Below, in pieces: positions 37,135-46,621 of a stretch of 64,000 bases of DNA (position 1 is the first letter of the stretch; each line of letters opens with the position of its first letter). Location of the stretch: positions 45,951-109,950 of the forward strand of contig CAJVZD010000016.1 in NCBI GenBank assembly GCA_913019905.1, read 5' to 3'. This DNA comes from an uncultured Cellvibrionales bacterium. GTDB taxonomy: Bacteria > Pseudomonadota > Gammaproteobacteria > Pseudomonadales > Dasaniaceae. The position numbers and the translations under genes were made by a program. The notes below the pieces were generated by a model. That model made no database searches and was not told where the DNA came from. It saw only the letters and a list, made by a program, of their open reading frames with translations.

Positions 37135-38361
37135 ATGGCGGCTTATAGTTACAAGGCTCTCGGGAATAACGGAAAGCTTGTTAAGGGCATAGTTGAAGGA
37201 GATTCCGAGAGACAAGTACGCAATCAATTACGTTCTCAGCTCTTAAAGCCGGTGGAGGTTATCGCTGCAAGTGAAGGGACGGCGAAATTGTCAGAGCCCG
37301 TCAGTTTTAAGCGACTATTTAAGCCTCGTATTAGCCAGTCGGATTTAGCGCTTATCACTCGGCAAATGTCGACTCTCGTGCAATCAAATATGCCGCTCGA
37401 TGAAGTATTAACAGCTACCGCCGAGCAGTCGCGCAAACCGCGAATAAAAAGTCTAATGTTACAGGTGCGTGCTCGAGTTATGGAAGGTTATAGTCTGGCC
37501 TATGCGCTGGGCGATTTCCCGCAAATATTTAATGAAATGTATTGTGCTATGGTAAAGGCAGGCGAGCACGCTGGCTTCTTGGGGACGGTTTTGGAGCAGT
37601 TGGCAGAGTACACGGAAAATAACCAGTATACCCAGCAAAAACTGAAAGGCGCCATGATATACCCCATGGTGCTGATGGCTTTATCGGTCGCGGTAATTAG
37701 TGTGCTGATGATTTATGTTGTGCCGGACTTAGTTGGCGTATTTCGGCATACGAAGCAAGAGTTACCCGGCTTGACGTTAATGGTCATTGCCATGAGTGAT
37801 AATTTTAAAGAGTATTGGTGGGTGATTCTACTGGTATTCTTTTCCGTTCCTATCGTATTAAAACAACTGTTAAAAAACCCGAGTCGCCGCCTTACTTGGC
37901 ATCGTCTGCTCCTAAAGATGCCGATGATTTCTGGTTTTATCACGTCGGTGGATACGGCAAGATTTGCGTCAACGCTCAGTATATTGACCTCTAGCGGTGT
38001 TCCTTTGCTGGAAGGTTTAAAAATTGCCGGTGAGGTACTAACAAATTTGGAATTGCGCGCTGCGAGTAAAACCGTTGCACTTGCCGTGCAAGAGGGCGGA
38101 ACGCTAAATCGCGCATTATCACGAGCGAAAGTATTTCCTCCGATGATGGTCCATATGGTGGCCAGCGGCGAGGCAAGTGGTGAGTTGGAAACAATGTTGA
38201 AGCGATCGGCGACGAATCAACAACGGGAATTAGAAATGACGTTGGGTAATTTGATGGCCGTTTTTGAACCGTTGATGATTGTCATAATGGCTGCCGTGGT
38301 TTGTACGATTGTATTTTCGATTTTGCTGCCGATCATAGAAATGAATAACCTTGTCGCATAA
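37135..38361 (+). CDS. Type II secretion system inner-membrane platform protein GspF
   Basis: A 408-residue protein with two homologous GspF domains, each ending in a membrane segment (around 170-190, 220-240 and 375-400); the sequence contains the family patterns TRQMSTLVQSNMPLDE and its second-domain copy STLSILTSSGVPLLEG. It is the platform core contacting the ATPase and GspL/M. Confidence 0.95.
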   Translation: MAAYSYKALGNNGKLVKGIVEGDSERQVRNQLRSQLLKPVEVIAASEGTAKLSEPVSFKRLFKPRISQSDLALITRQMSTLVQSNMPLDEVLTATAEQSRKPRIKSLMLQVRARVMEGYSLAYALGDFPQIFNEMYCAMVKAGEHAGFLGTVLEQLAEYTENNQYTQQKLKGAMIYPMVLMALSVAVISVLMIYVVPDLVGVFRHTKQELPGLTLMVIAMSDNFKEYWWVILLVFFSVPIVLKQLLKNPSRRLTWHRLLLKMPMISGFITSVDTARFASTLSILTSSGVPLLEGLKIAGEVLTNLELRAASKTVALAVQEGGTLNRALSRAKVFPPMMVHMVASGEASGELETMLKRSATNQQRELEMTLGNLMAVFEPLMIVIMAAVVCTIVFSILLPIIEMNNLVA

Positions 38362-38424
38362 ACGGTAGGGTATAGACGTTATAATTTTCATGTTTAATAA
38401 GCGAACCTCGAATTGGAAGAAAAA

Positions 38425-38871
38425 ATGAGAAATAGACAGACCGGCTTTAGTTTGATCGAAATAATGGTTGTATTGGTTATCATCGGTTTATTAGTCAGTG
38501 TGGTTGCACCCAATGTATTGGATCGCGCCGACGATGCTCGTATTCAAAAAGTCGAGGCGGATTTTAAAGCAATCGAAACAACACTTAAAATATACCGACT
38601 TGATAATTATAGCTACCCAACCAGTGAACAAGGACTGGAGGCATTGATTGCGAAACCTACGATCGATCCTATTCCTACAAACTGGAAGAAGAATGGCTAC
38701 TTAAGTAGTCTTCCCGTAGATCCCTGGGGCAGACCTTACAATTACCTGAGCCCCGCTGAGTACGGAAATGGTGAGTTTGATATTTTTACCTTAGGTGCAG
38801 ATGGCGTGACCGGGGGTGAAAACCAAAATACCGATCGCGGTAATTGGATGAATTCAGTTGAAGGTAACTAG
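38425..38871 (+). CDS. Type II secretion major pseudopilin GspG
   Basis: A 148-residue protein with a prepilin leader (MRNRQTG), cleavage before Phe8 of FSLIEIMVVLVII with the conserved Glu at mature position 5, and the GspG C-terminal segment with DPWGRPYNYLSP and the calcium-site-like FDIFTLGADG. It forms the pseudopilus. The ATG at 38425 has GGAAG five bases upstream and is preferred to a TTG at 38413. Confidence 0.95.
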   Translation: MRNRQTGFSLIEIMVVLVIIGLLVSVVAPNVLDRADDARIQKVEADFKAIETTLKIYRLDNYSYPTSEQGLEALIAKPTIDPIPTNWKKNGYLSSLPVDPWGRPYNYLSPAEYGNGEFDIFTLGADGVTGGENQNTDRGNWMNSVEGN

Positions 38872-39565
38872 GCTTCGGTTATTAAGGATCTTGCTTGTCC
38901 GTATTTTTAGGCCAACTCGTCCAGGCGAGTTCTTCGAGACGAATACAACTTCGAAAAGGGTGATTGGCGGTGGATTTAGTCTCATCGAGTTATTGGCGGT
39001 TTTACTAATTATTGGATTGAGTATCAGTTTTATCGGCGTCAATTTGGGAACGAACAGCCAGTTCCAATTACGTACAGTAGCGAAAGAATTTGCCAACAAT
39101 ACCGCATTGTTGGCCGAAGAGGCGGTACTGAGTAATCAACAATGGGGTGTCGATATTTATCGACAGTACATCGAGGGTGTCGAACAAATTGGCTATCGTT
39201 GGCTAGTTCGAAACGATGACGGGTTTTGGTTGGAGCCCAATAGTGAAGGCGGCGAGAGCGAATTTCTATTTCCTGTTGGTATCGCCTTGCGTCTGGAGTT
39301 GGATGATGTTGATCGAGAGCAGGATATTGAAACTAAAAAGAAGATTATTGACCCGACAGTAAGCCAACTCGATATAGCCAATGAAAATGGGGTGGTTGAT
39401 GCGGATCGTGTGCAGCCGGAATTGTGGCTTCTTTCCAGTGGTGAAATGACCGCTTTTAAAGTAGTTCTGTTCGATGAAGAGAATCCAGATACGCAAGTAG
39501 AAATTGTCGGCGATGAATTGGGCCGAGTCGTTGTCGGTCAGCAGGATAACGAATTTGAAGAATAG
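38858..39565 (+). CDS. Type II secretion minor pseudopilin GspH
   Basis: A pseudopilin with GGGFSLIELLAVLLIIG as its leader junction and first helix, processed by the prepilin peptidase. The reading frame has no internal ATG before the helix: a TTG at 38858 overlaps the end of gspG and gives a 39-residue leader, and a GTG at 38963 gives a five-residue one. The start is therefore uncertain. The mature protein has the acidic, Glu-rich C-terminal part expected of GspH. Confidence 0.85.
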   Translation: MKVTRLRLLRILLVRIFRPTRPGEFFETNTTSKRVIGGGFSLIELLAVLLIIGLSISFIGVNLGTNSQFQLRTVAKEFANNTALLAEEAVLSNQQWGVDIYRQYIEGVEQIGYRWLVRNDDGFWLEPNSEGGESEFLFPVGIALRLELDDVDREQDIETKKKIIDPTVSQLDIANENGVVDADRVQPELWLLSSGEMTAFKVVLFDEENPDTQVEIVGDELGRVVVGQQDNEFEE

Positions 39566-40013
39566 TTTGCGGACAGGCATCGATAAAACGGATTGTGTTG
39601 GTGGTCCGGTCTTATTTCGGCGCGATTGTGGATTTACCTTAGTCGAAGTGATGGTTGCACTTTTGATCGTGTCTGTAGCGATTTCCGCTTTATTGTTTCA
39701 GATGATGAGTAACATAGACAATACGGCATATCTTCGTGATAAGACGATAGCTCATTGGGTGGCCTTGAACCAATTGGAGCTTGTTTATCTTGAAAATCAG
39801 AAGACTAATCAGTTAATTGATCGGGAGAGAAGTGGGCGCGAAGATATGGCTGGACGAGAATGGTTTTGGAGAATTAAACCAGTCCAGTCATTAGCCGATG
39901 GATTCGTCCAATTGAAGGTTAGTGTTAGAGCCAGTGAGGACGATGAATCGGCTATTGTAACGGTCTTGGGACTTATTGACAGTTATCACTGCTCTACGAG
40001 CCGGTGTGAATAA
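39513..40013 (+). CDS. Type II secretion minor pseudopilin GspI
   Basis: A pseudopilin with the cleavage region RRDCGFTLVEVMVALLIV (leader cut before Phe, Glu at position 5) and the GspI pattern of NQLEL followed by WFWRIK and a hydrophobic C-terminus. The start could be the ATG at 39513, overlapping gspH, or the TTG at 39567, two bases after the gspH stop with GAAGAA ahead. GspI forms the tip complex with GspJ and GspK. Confidence 0.85.
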   Translation: MNWAESLSVSRITNLKNSLRTGIDKTDCVGGPVLFRRDCGFTLVEVMVALLIVSVAISALLFQMMSNIDNTAYLRDKTIAHWVALNQLELVYLENQKTNQLIDRERSGREDMAGREWFWRIKPVQSLADGFVQLKVSVRASEDDESAIVTVLGLIDSYHCSTSRCE

Positions 40014-40657
40014 TGAAGTTTTCATGTCCTAAAGAGAGTTATCGTCGTTTTTCTGGTTTTACATTGATTGAGGTGATGCTGGCGATGGTTATCACTGCAT
40101 TTATTGCCATGCTGGCTTACAGTGGGCTAAATGCGGCGATTACTGCAGCGACACAACACGAAAAACAAGCTCAACAGCTAGCTGACATTCAGTTGCCGCT
40201 GACAATCATTGAGCGGGATATTCGCCACGCTGTGTTGAGACCGATTGTCGATGAATACGATGAAACACAGCCAGCGTTTTTCGGCGGGGCAATTAGCGAT
40301 TATGTCTTAATACTCACTCGAAGAGCTTGGGATAACCCAAGATTCTTACCGCGCGGCGACCTACAACGCGTTCGTTACAGTTTAGAAAATGATGAGCTAT
40401 GGCGCGAAAGTTGGTCGGTATTAGATCGTATGTCGGACGAGGAGGGGATGCATAGAACCCGTTTGTTGACGGGAGTTCTCAATCTGGACCTGAGTTTTTT
40501 AGACGGGAATAGCGTTAATGGCAATCAGAGTACTTTAGGTGGCGAGTGGGTTGACAACTGGGAGAAAAAGAATGAATTGCCTCTGGCTCTTGAAATTGGT
40601 TTAACAGTGCAAAATTTTGGGGAGCTGAAGCGTGTCTTTTCGATTCTCGGGCAATAA
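40013..40657 (+). CDS. Type II secretion minor pseudopilin GspJ
   Basis: A 214-residue pseudopilin: leader with a SGFTLIEVMLAMVITAF junction, followed by the GspJ body with RDIRHAVLRP and RVRYSLEND-like strands. Its ATG overlaps the gspI stop codon (TAATG), indicating translational coupling. Confidence 0.92.
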   Translation: MKFSCPKESYRRFSGFTLIEVMLAMVITAFIAMLAYSGLNAAITAATQHEKQAQQLADIQLPLTIIERDIRHAVLRPIVDEYDETQPAFFGGAISDYVLILTRRAWDNPRFLPRGDLQRVRYSLENDELWRESWSVLDRMSDEEGMHRTRLLTGVLNLDLSFLDGNSVNGNQSTLGGEWVDNWEKKNELPLALEIGLTVQNFGELKRVFSILGQ

Positions 40658-41759
40658 CAATACACGTCAATCATTTGCGCACCCTGTTAACTCGATCGTC
40701 AGAAGCCAGCGGGGAGCTGCCTTGATATTAGCGCTTCTGGTCGTGGTTATTGTTACCTTATTGGCCAGCACCTTAGGTAGCGATTTTTTGGTTACGTACA
40801 AGCGTGTTGAAAACCAATTGTTAAGCAAGCAAGCTTTTGCGCTGTTGCGTGGAGCTGAAGGGATAGCGCGCAGCACCTTACAGACTGATTTACAGCTAGG
40901 CAAGGACGTCGATCACGCCAGTGAAGGCTGGCTAAACGTACAACAGGAGTTTCCGCTGGACCAAGGGATGATCAGTGGCACACTGTGTGATCTGCAGGGA
41001 CGCTTTAATTTGAACTCCTTGTCTGGCGCCAATTCAGCGGGCGAGTTTACCTTTACACAGGCAATATTTGTGCGTTTGTTGCAATCCATTACTTTCCCCA
41101 ATGGAGAATTATTGGATCAACAGCAGGCGGAAAGTATTAACAATGCAATCGGCGACTGGATAGATTCTGATAGCGACGAGCGAGAAAATGGCGGCGCTGA
41201 AAATAACTATTATGGTGACCTGGAAGTATCGTACCGCTCAGCTAACAGAAAGTTTTTGAGTGTCTCAGAGCTGCTATGGGTTAAAGGCATAGATGAAGCT
41301 ATTTTCAAAGCCTTGGAGCCCCATGTAACAGCGTTGCCGGATTCCGCTGTGATCAATGTCAACACCGCGGGTTCAGTTATCATTCGTAGTATTAATGCAT
41401 TGGATGATTTACAGCCAATAAGTGAAAGTGAAACAGAGGCAATCATAAACGCAAGAGATAGTAGTTTCGGTAGTACGCGTATAGCGGGATCGAACTACTC
41501 GGAAATTTCAGGATTTTCTGCAGTCTCGGATTTTATTGAGGCGCATCCTGCCGAAAGTTTGGACGGCAGCGGTTTAGGCATTGATAGCGCATTTTTTTTA
41601 CTCGACGCCACTATTCAGTTTTTAGATCGAAAATTTCGGATGTATAGTGTCTTATACCGAGATCAAGCTAGCGGAAAGATCACGACGATTGCCCGGGCTA
41701 GTAATGGATTGGGGAAATGTTATGCCTTCTCAGCTGAGGATGACAGCGACAGCGCCTAA
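40632..41759 (+). CDS. Type II secretion minor pseudopilin GspK
   Basis: A 375-residue large pseudopilin. The leader ends RSQRG, followed by AALILALLVVVIVTLLAST, which lacks the Glu at mature position 5, the normal GspK condition. The large body contains CDLQGRFNLNSL and VNTAGSVIIRSI segments of GspK. It caps the pseudopilus tip. GTG start, overlapping gspJ by 26 bases. A 222-base gap follows before gspL. Confidence 0.93.
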   Translation: MSFRFSGNNNTRQSFAHPVNSIVRSQRGAALILALLVVVIVTLLASTLGSDFLVTYKRVENQLLSKQAFALLRGAEGIARSTLQTDLQLGKDVDHASEGWLNVQQEFPLDQGMISGTLCDLQGRFNLNSLSGANSAGEFTFTQAIFVRLLQSITFPNGELLDQQQAESINNAIGDWIDSDSDERENGGAENNYYGDLEVSYRSANRKFLSVSELLWVKGIDEAIFKALEPHVTALPDSAVINVNTAGSVIIRSINALDDLQPISESETEAIINARDSSFGSTRIAGSNYSEISGFSAVSDFIEAHPAESLDGSGLGIDSAFFLLDATIQFLDRKFRMYSVLYRDQASGKITTIARASNGLGKCYAFSAEDDSDSA

Positions 41760-41981
41760 TGCCCCGCGATGTCGATGAGTTAATTTGTTAAAAGTATGCG
41801 GGACGCGGGAGTGGTTGTAACTGTAGGTTTTCTTAAATAAGATCGTATTGGTGGCAGCCGTTCAGCGTGATCATCTGATGTTGAGTCGTAATTCCATCAA
41901 CTAAATCGGACTGCATTGGCGGCCTGACAGTATAGATTTTTTTGGTGTTTACATTTTCGCCGCGAATCAAAAGAGAAAAGA

Positions 41982-43238
41982 GTGAAATCGTTGATAATTG
42001 TAAAACAAAGTGGTGTCGGCAACTATGAATGGTTATGTTTGGGCGGCGATGGTCCAGTGGTCACCGTAGGTGATATGGAACTGCTAGCCGAGCATTCTCA
42101 GGATAGTGAACAATGTATCTTTATTACACCTACCGAGCATGTTTCTTTCAGAATGGTCGCTTTCGAGGCTAGCGAGCGTAAATTGTTAGGCCAGACACTT
42201 CCTTATTCTTTGGAAGACGAGCTCATTGAAGATGTCGATAATCTCCACTTTTCCATGGGCTCCCCGAGAAACGAGTCTATACCGGTTGCGATTGCTCGAA
42301 GAGACTTGATTGAAAAGTGGTTGCTGCCCTTTCAAAAAGAGGAAGTTGATGTTCAGCAGATGATTGCGGAGTTGTTTTTTGTACCGATACGCGAAAACTG
42401 TTGGAGCCTATTGGTCGACGGCCATACATGTCTTATCCGTTTTGGGCTTTATCAGGGGTTCACAGCGACAATTGATACAGCAAGTTTGGCATTGCAATTA
42501 CTACTCGATCAGTCGGAACAATTTCCGGATAAACTTTTTATCTATGGTGCCGCGGAATCTCAGGATCAAATACTGGCAACTCTGCCGGAAATGGTGCGGG
42601 GACTAGTTGAGTGGAAAAGCGATGATTACTGGTCGATCGTAGAACAGAGTTTGATTGGTGAGAACACTATTCCCAAGGAGTCGCCTGAGCACCTATTATC
42701 ATCGACGCGCTTAACCGATTTTGATGCCGTAAATTTTTTACAGGGACAGTTCGCGCGCAGTCTTCCCTGGAAAAAGTGGTGGAAAACCTGGCGAATACCG
42801 TCAGTACTGTTGCTTGCCGCCGTGTTATTGAATATTTCGTCTGCCTATACTCGAGTATCTGCCCTTGAGGAAACGAATATTGATTTGCGTAGAGAAATTG
42901 AGAAAACCTATCGAAGCGTTCTACCAAAGGGTGCTGTGATGGATGCAGAAAAACAACTTCGGCGAAAAGTGGCGGGTTTAAAAGGCCAGGGTGCCGAGAG
43001 TTTTGTTCAGCTGTTTGCAAAGGTTGGCTCAGTGATTGGGAAATCCAAGGAATTAACGCTACAGAATCTGAACTATGCGGGAAAACAATCTGAGATACGC
43101 GTTACTGTAATGGCTAAGAAGTTTGAAGATGTTGAAAAAGTCAGGGGGAAATTGGAAAAGCTGGGGCTCTCTGCAGAGTTAACAGGAAGTAGTACGGAAG
43201 GTAATAGAACTCGAGCCCGGTTAAAAATTAGAGGTTAA
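41982..43238 (+). CDS. Type II secretion system protein GspL
   Basis: A 418-residue actin-fold-like cytosolic domain (1-260), a membrane helix (about 272-292, RIPSVLLLAAVLLNISSAYT) and a ferredoxin-like periplasmic part. GspL recruits GspE to the membrane. The GTG start follows AAGAGAAAAGA. It comes after a 222-base gap in the operon that holds no gene but could contain an internal promoter. Confidence 0.92.
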   Translation: MKSLIIVKQSGVGNYEWLCLGGDGPVVTVGDMELLAEHSQDSEQCIFITPTEHVSFRMVAFEASERKLLGQTLPYSLEDELIEDVDNLHFSMGSPRNESIPVAIARRDLIEKWLLPFQKEEVDVQQMIAELFFVPIRENCWSLLVDGHTCLIRFGLYQGFTATIDTASLALQLLLDQSEQFPDKLFIYGAAESQDQILATLPEMVRGLVEWKSDDYWSIVEQSLIGENTIPKESPEHLLSSTRLTDFDAVNFLQGQFARSLPWKKWWKTWRIPSVLLLAAVLLNISSAYTRVSALEETNIDLRREIEKTYRSVLPKGAVMDAEKQLRRKVAGLKGQGAESFVQLFAKVGSVIGKSKELTLQNLNYAGKQSEIRVTVMAKKFEDVEKVRGKLEKLGLSAELTGSSTEGNRTRARLKIRG

Positions 43239-43244
43239 TTAGTT

Positions 43245-43724
43245 ATGCTCCCTTGGTTTAATGGTTTGTCGCGAAAAGAACAGCTGTTGCTGCTATTGTG
43301 TTCAGTTTGTATATTCGCCTATATTGTTTTTTTTATTGTATTGCGCCCAATGCATTTATCGGCGATTACTCTTGAGCGACAGAATGAACTGGCGGCCGAG
43401 AGCTTAAAAAATGTTAGGCAATTGGCTTCGGAATACAAACTGTTAACGGATTCAGGAGCAGAAACGTCCGCCGCGCCGAAACAAAATTTAACGCTGATCA
43501 TCGACAAACTGGTAAAAGACAATGGCTTACAAATGAAACGTTTCCAGCCATCTTCAACAGGGGATGTGCAGCTGCGCTTCGAGAATTCGTCCTTTAACAA
43601 GATATTGAATTTGCTAAATCAATTAGAAAGTACCTACAGCGTCCGTATAAAAGATTTGTCGGTCAGTCAAGGTGGTATCGAAGAAACTGTTGACGTTTCG
43701 ATCCGGCTACACGGCGGAAGGTAG
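43245..43724 (+). CDS. Type II secretion system protein GspM
   Basis: A 159-residue protein: short cytosolic N-terminus, one membrane helix (about 12-35), a coiled-coil stretch and a small periplasmic domain ending SIRLHGGR. It partners GspL in the platform. Six bases after gspL. Confidence 0.9.
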   Translation: MLPWFNGLSRKEQLLLLLCSVCIFAYIVFFIVLRPMHLSAITLERQNELAAESLKNVRQLASEYKLLTDSGAETSAAPKQNLTLIIDKLVKDNGLQMKRFQPSSTGDVQLRFENSSFNKILNLLNQLESTYSVRIKDLSVSQGGIEETVDVSIRLHGGR

Positions 43725-43726
43725 GT

Positions 43727-44521
43727 ATGTTCTTGAAGGTCGTAAAAAGGTTCATTGTTAGCCTTTTCCTTGTTGGCGTTTTATCCACTGTTCTTATTCT
43801 GAATATTCCCGCGAGTTTTGCGCCGCAACTCATATCGTTTGCCTCGCGACATGAGCTACTCCCAGCGGACTCTCCTCAGCTTGAGTTGGCCCAGCTATCC
43901 GGGTCGTTGTGGGATGGAACGGCAAAAGAATCTGCGCTGCTGATTAATGACAATGTTATTGATCTTGGGCAGTTTTCTTGGCAGTTAGATATGGCACAAT
44001 TTCTAGACAAAGAAATTGTCTTACAGCTTCAAAGCTCGGCGCCTGACCATGCGGTTCAAGCCCAGGTTACGTTTGTTCAAGATGGTAAAGTTACGGTTAA
44101 AAGTGCGGAAGGATATTTCCCCATTAAATTATTGGAACCGTGGATTCCGCTGTTGATTCAGGGCAAATTGGCTTTTGTGATTGACCATTGGATATTTACA
44201 TCTCGAGAGTTAATTGCTCTGGATGGCGTATTAAATTTGGAAGATGCGGATTGGTTGGGAGGCGACGAAGAGATGCCATTAGGGAGTTATATGGCGCAGG
44301 TTTCGATGCAGCAACAAGACCTGCAAATTCAAATAAATGATTTTGGTGCGATTTTAGGTGTTGACGGAATGATCACCGTCAACGCTGTCAGTCATTATCA
44401 TTTCACTGCTTCTCTACAGCCACGTGAGGGCTTGGCACCCGAGGTGGCTGAGTCTATCTTGTGGTTTGGCAAAAGAAATTCGACCGGCGATATATTAATT
44501 GACCGCCGTGGAAAGTTGTAA
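43727..44521 (+). CDS. Type II secretion system protein GspN
   Basis: A 264-residue protein with an N-terminal membrane anchor (about 7-28) and a GspN-type periplasmic body containing LAQLSGSLWDGTA, the family's conserved start. GspN is an accessory T2SS component of uncertain role. Last gene of the operon, two bases after gspM. No gspO prepilin peptidase follows, so it must be supplied elsewhere (typically pilD in a pilus cluster). Confidence 0.87.
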   Translation: MFLKVVKRFIVSLFLVGVLSTVLILNIPASFAPQLISFASRHELLPADSPQLELAQLSGSLWDGTAKESALLINDNVIDLGQFSWQLDMAQFLDKEIVLQLQSSAPDHAVQAQVTFVQDGKVTVKSAEGYFPIKLLEPWIPLLIQGKLAFVIDHWIFTSRELIALDGVLNLEDADWLGGDEEMPLGSYMAQVSMQQQDLQIQINDFGAILGVDGMITVNAVSHYHFTASLQPREGLAPEVAESILWFGKRNSTGDILIDRRGKL

Positions 44522-44684
44522 CTATTACAATGATTGTTTTATCGTCTGCAGTTTATTTTTTTACCTCGCTAAGTTTGGGATTGCTGTGCGAAGATAAATT
44601 TTTAGCCTGTGCAAGCGGAAAATTACTGCTGTTTTGATTATGTGCTTTGTTGGAAATTTTACAAGGATAGAGAATTGATAATCA

Positions 44685-45575
44685 ATGAACATTAACGCCG
44701 TTTTCAATTCAATGAGAATTCCTTTTCTCATATTGACACCGGTATGTGTATTTCTAGGTGCAAGTACTGCGATTTTCCAACAGTTCACTATTGATATCCC
44801 AACTATCTTGTTGGCATTATTCGGTGCGCTGTTCGCTCATGTCAGCGTTAATACGATCAACGAATATTATGATTTTGACAGCGGTTTAGATTTATCTACG
44901 AAGAGAACTCTATTTAGCGGAGGCAGTGGTGCGCTTCCAAATAATCCTGAAATGGCTCGTTCAGTACTGGGTATTGGCATTCTTTCTCTAGCGCTAACAT
45001 TTTCAATTGGCGTGTATTTTTTTGTGAAATTTGGATTCGGTATTCTACCAATAGGTATCCTGGGTTTGTTGTTGATAATTACCTATACCGGCTGGATCAA
45101 CAAACACCCGCTTTTATGTTTAGTGGCGCCGGGCATAGGGTTCGGGTTCTTAATGGTTCTAGGCACTCATTACATTATAGCTGGCGAGTATTCCTGCTTA
45201 TCTTGGATTGCTGCGGCCGTACCGTTTTTCCTTATAAACAATCTTTTGTTACTCAACCAGTATCCGGACATTGATGCAGACAGACGTTTTGGTCGAAACC
45301 ATTTTCCGATCGCTTATACCGTAAAAAGAAGTAACATGATTTACGGTCTTTTTATTCTACTCACTATGGCAGTGTTGATTGGAGGTGTTTTCCTTGGCTT
45401 TATGCCGAGTGCCTGTCTCGTTGCGTTAATACCGATGCCTTTAGCCTTTTATTCTTTAAGTGGTGCAATAAAGCATGGTAAGGCCATTGGTGAATTTCCG
45501 AAATATCTAGCGACTAATGTTGCAACCGCAATACTGTCGCCGCTGTTGCTGGGATTTTCTTTATTGTTAAGTTAG
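44685..45575 (+). CDS. UbiA family prenyltransferase
   Basis: A 296-residue membrane protein with eight or nine helices and both polyprenyl-diphosphate/metal motifs: NTINEYYDFDSGLD in the first loop and NQYPDIDADRRFGR in the second. This pattern is closest to MenA-like 1,4-dihydroxy-2-naphthoate prenyltransferases, but ubiquinone-type or other aromatic acceptors are possible, and no quinone genes lie nearby. Stand-alone, between gspN and the convergent RIO kinase gene. Confidence 0.87.
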   Translation: MNINAVFNSMRIPFLILTPVCVFLGASTAIFQQFTIDIPTILLALFGALFAHVSVNTINEYYDFDSGLDLSTKRTLFSGGSGALPNNPEMARSVLGIGILSLALTFSIGVYFFVKFGFGILPIGILGLLLIITYTGWINKHPLLCLVAPGIGFGFLMVLGTHYIIAGEYSCLSWIAAAVPFFLINNLLLLNQYPDIDADRRFGRNHFPIAYTVKRSNMIYGLFILLTMAVLIGGVFLGFMPSACLVALIPMPLAFYSLSGAIKHGKAIGEFPKYLATNVATAILSPLLLGFSLLLS

Positions 45576-45609
45576 TCTCTTTCGGTAAAAAAACGATTAG
45601 TCTCGATAT

Positions 45610-46467
45610 CTAGTGAATCTCTTGCGCTTCACTTATTCTTTCTAATCTTTCTTGTTCTTCGGCAAAAGCAGCTTTAATTTCCAGTAGGACCGAGTCGACG
45701 TCAGCGGCTTCTTCTTGGTCTTTGAAGTAACCTGTAAGCTCCGTCTCTGGATGAAGGTCACCATTTTTGTAAAGTTCCCAGATTTCGCTCGCGAACTGAC
45801 TCTTTAGAATTTCGGGTGCATATTGACCGTAATAGGTGGTCATATTATTGACGTCACGCGTCAGCATGGATTCGGCGTTGTTGTTTGCCGAGGCGTCGAC
45901 GGCCTGAGGTAAATCAATAATGACAGGGCCATAGTCGTCGACCAAAACATTAAATTCTGATAAATCACCGTGGACAACGCCGGCAATGAGCATAAGCTTT
46001 ACGTAGTGCATCAGCGTGGCGTGGTCTTCCAGCGCCTGTTCGGCTGTCATCGTTACATCATTTAGCCTTGGGGCTACGTGTCCCTGATCGTCTGTGATCA
46101 GTTCCATCAGCAATACACCGTCGAAGCAGCCGTAGGCCTCTGGTACTCGAACACCCGCAGCGGCTAATCGATAAAGTGCATCTACTTCATGGTTTTGCCA
46201 GGTATCTTCTTGTTGCTTGCGACCAAATTTGGAGCCTTTCTCTATGGCGCGTGCGCGTCGACTGTTGCGCACTTTGCGGCCTTCTTGATATTTCACTGCT
46301 TGCTTGAAGCTGCGCTTGGCTGCTTCCTTGTAAACTTTTGCGCATCGGATGTCGGAGCCGCTGCGAACAATGTAGACAGTGGCTTCTTTTCCGCTCATGA
46401 GTTGGCCGATAACTTCGTCGACTAAGCCATCTTCAACCAGCGGTTGGATTCGTTTTGGTGTTTTCAT
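45610..46467 (-). CDS. RIO1-family serine kinase
   Basis: A 285-residue atypical protein kinase. Seen: the glycine-poor loop SGKEATVYIV (25-34), the ATP lysine in RCAKVYK (Lys44), the catalytic VHGDLSEFNVLV (Asp168, Asn173) and the metal-binding IIDLPQAVD (Asp185). All catalytic residues are intact. RIO1 kinases act as ATPases or kinases in ribosome maturation in eukaryotes and archaea; in bacteria the family is common but its role is unclear. AAGGG ribosome binding site. Confidence 0.92.
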   Translation of the reverse strand: MKTPKRIQPLVEDGLVDEVIGQLMSGKEATVYIVRSGSDIRCAKVYKEAAKRSFKQAVKYQEGRKVRNSRRARAIEKGSKFGRKQQEDTWQNHEVDALYRLAAAGVRVPEAYGCFDGVLLMELITDDQGHVAPRLNDVTMTAEQALEDHATLMHYVKLMLIAGVVHGDLSEFNVLVDDYGPVIIDLPQAVDASANNNAESMLTRDVNNMTTYYGQYAPEILKSQFASEIWELYKNGDLHPETELTGYFKDQEEAADVDSVLLEIKAAFAEEQERLERISEAQEIH

Positions 46468-46621
46468 GGCGCCCTTATACAGTACCTGAGCCCAAGAGGG
46501 AATGTGAGAATGGAAATTTCATCGATTATATTTCGAAAGTATGAGGGCGTAGTTTACATAATACGGTATTGGAGTTTCAACCGTTTGCCTGTCAATTGTT
46601 CGAGATATTGTGGAAATTCCG

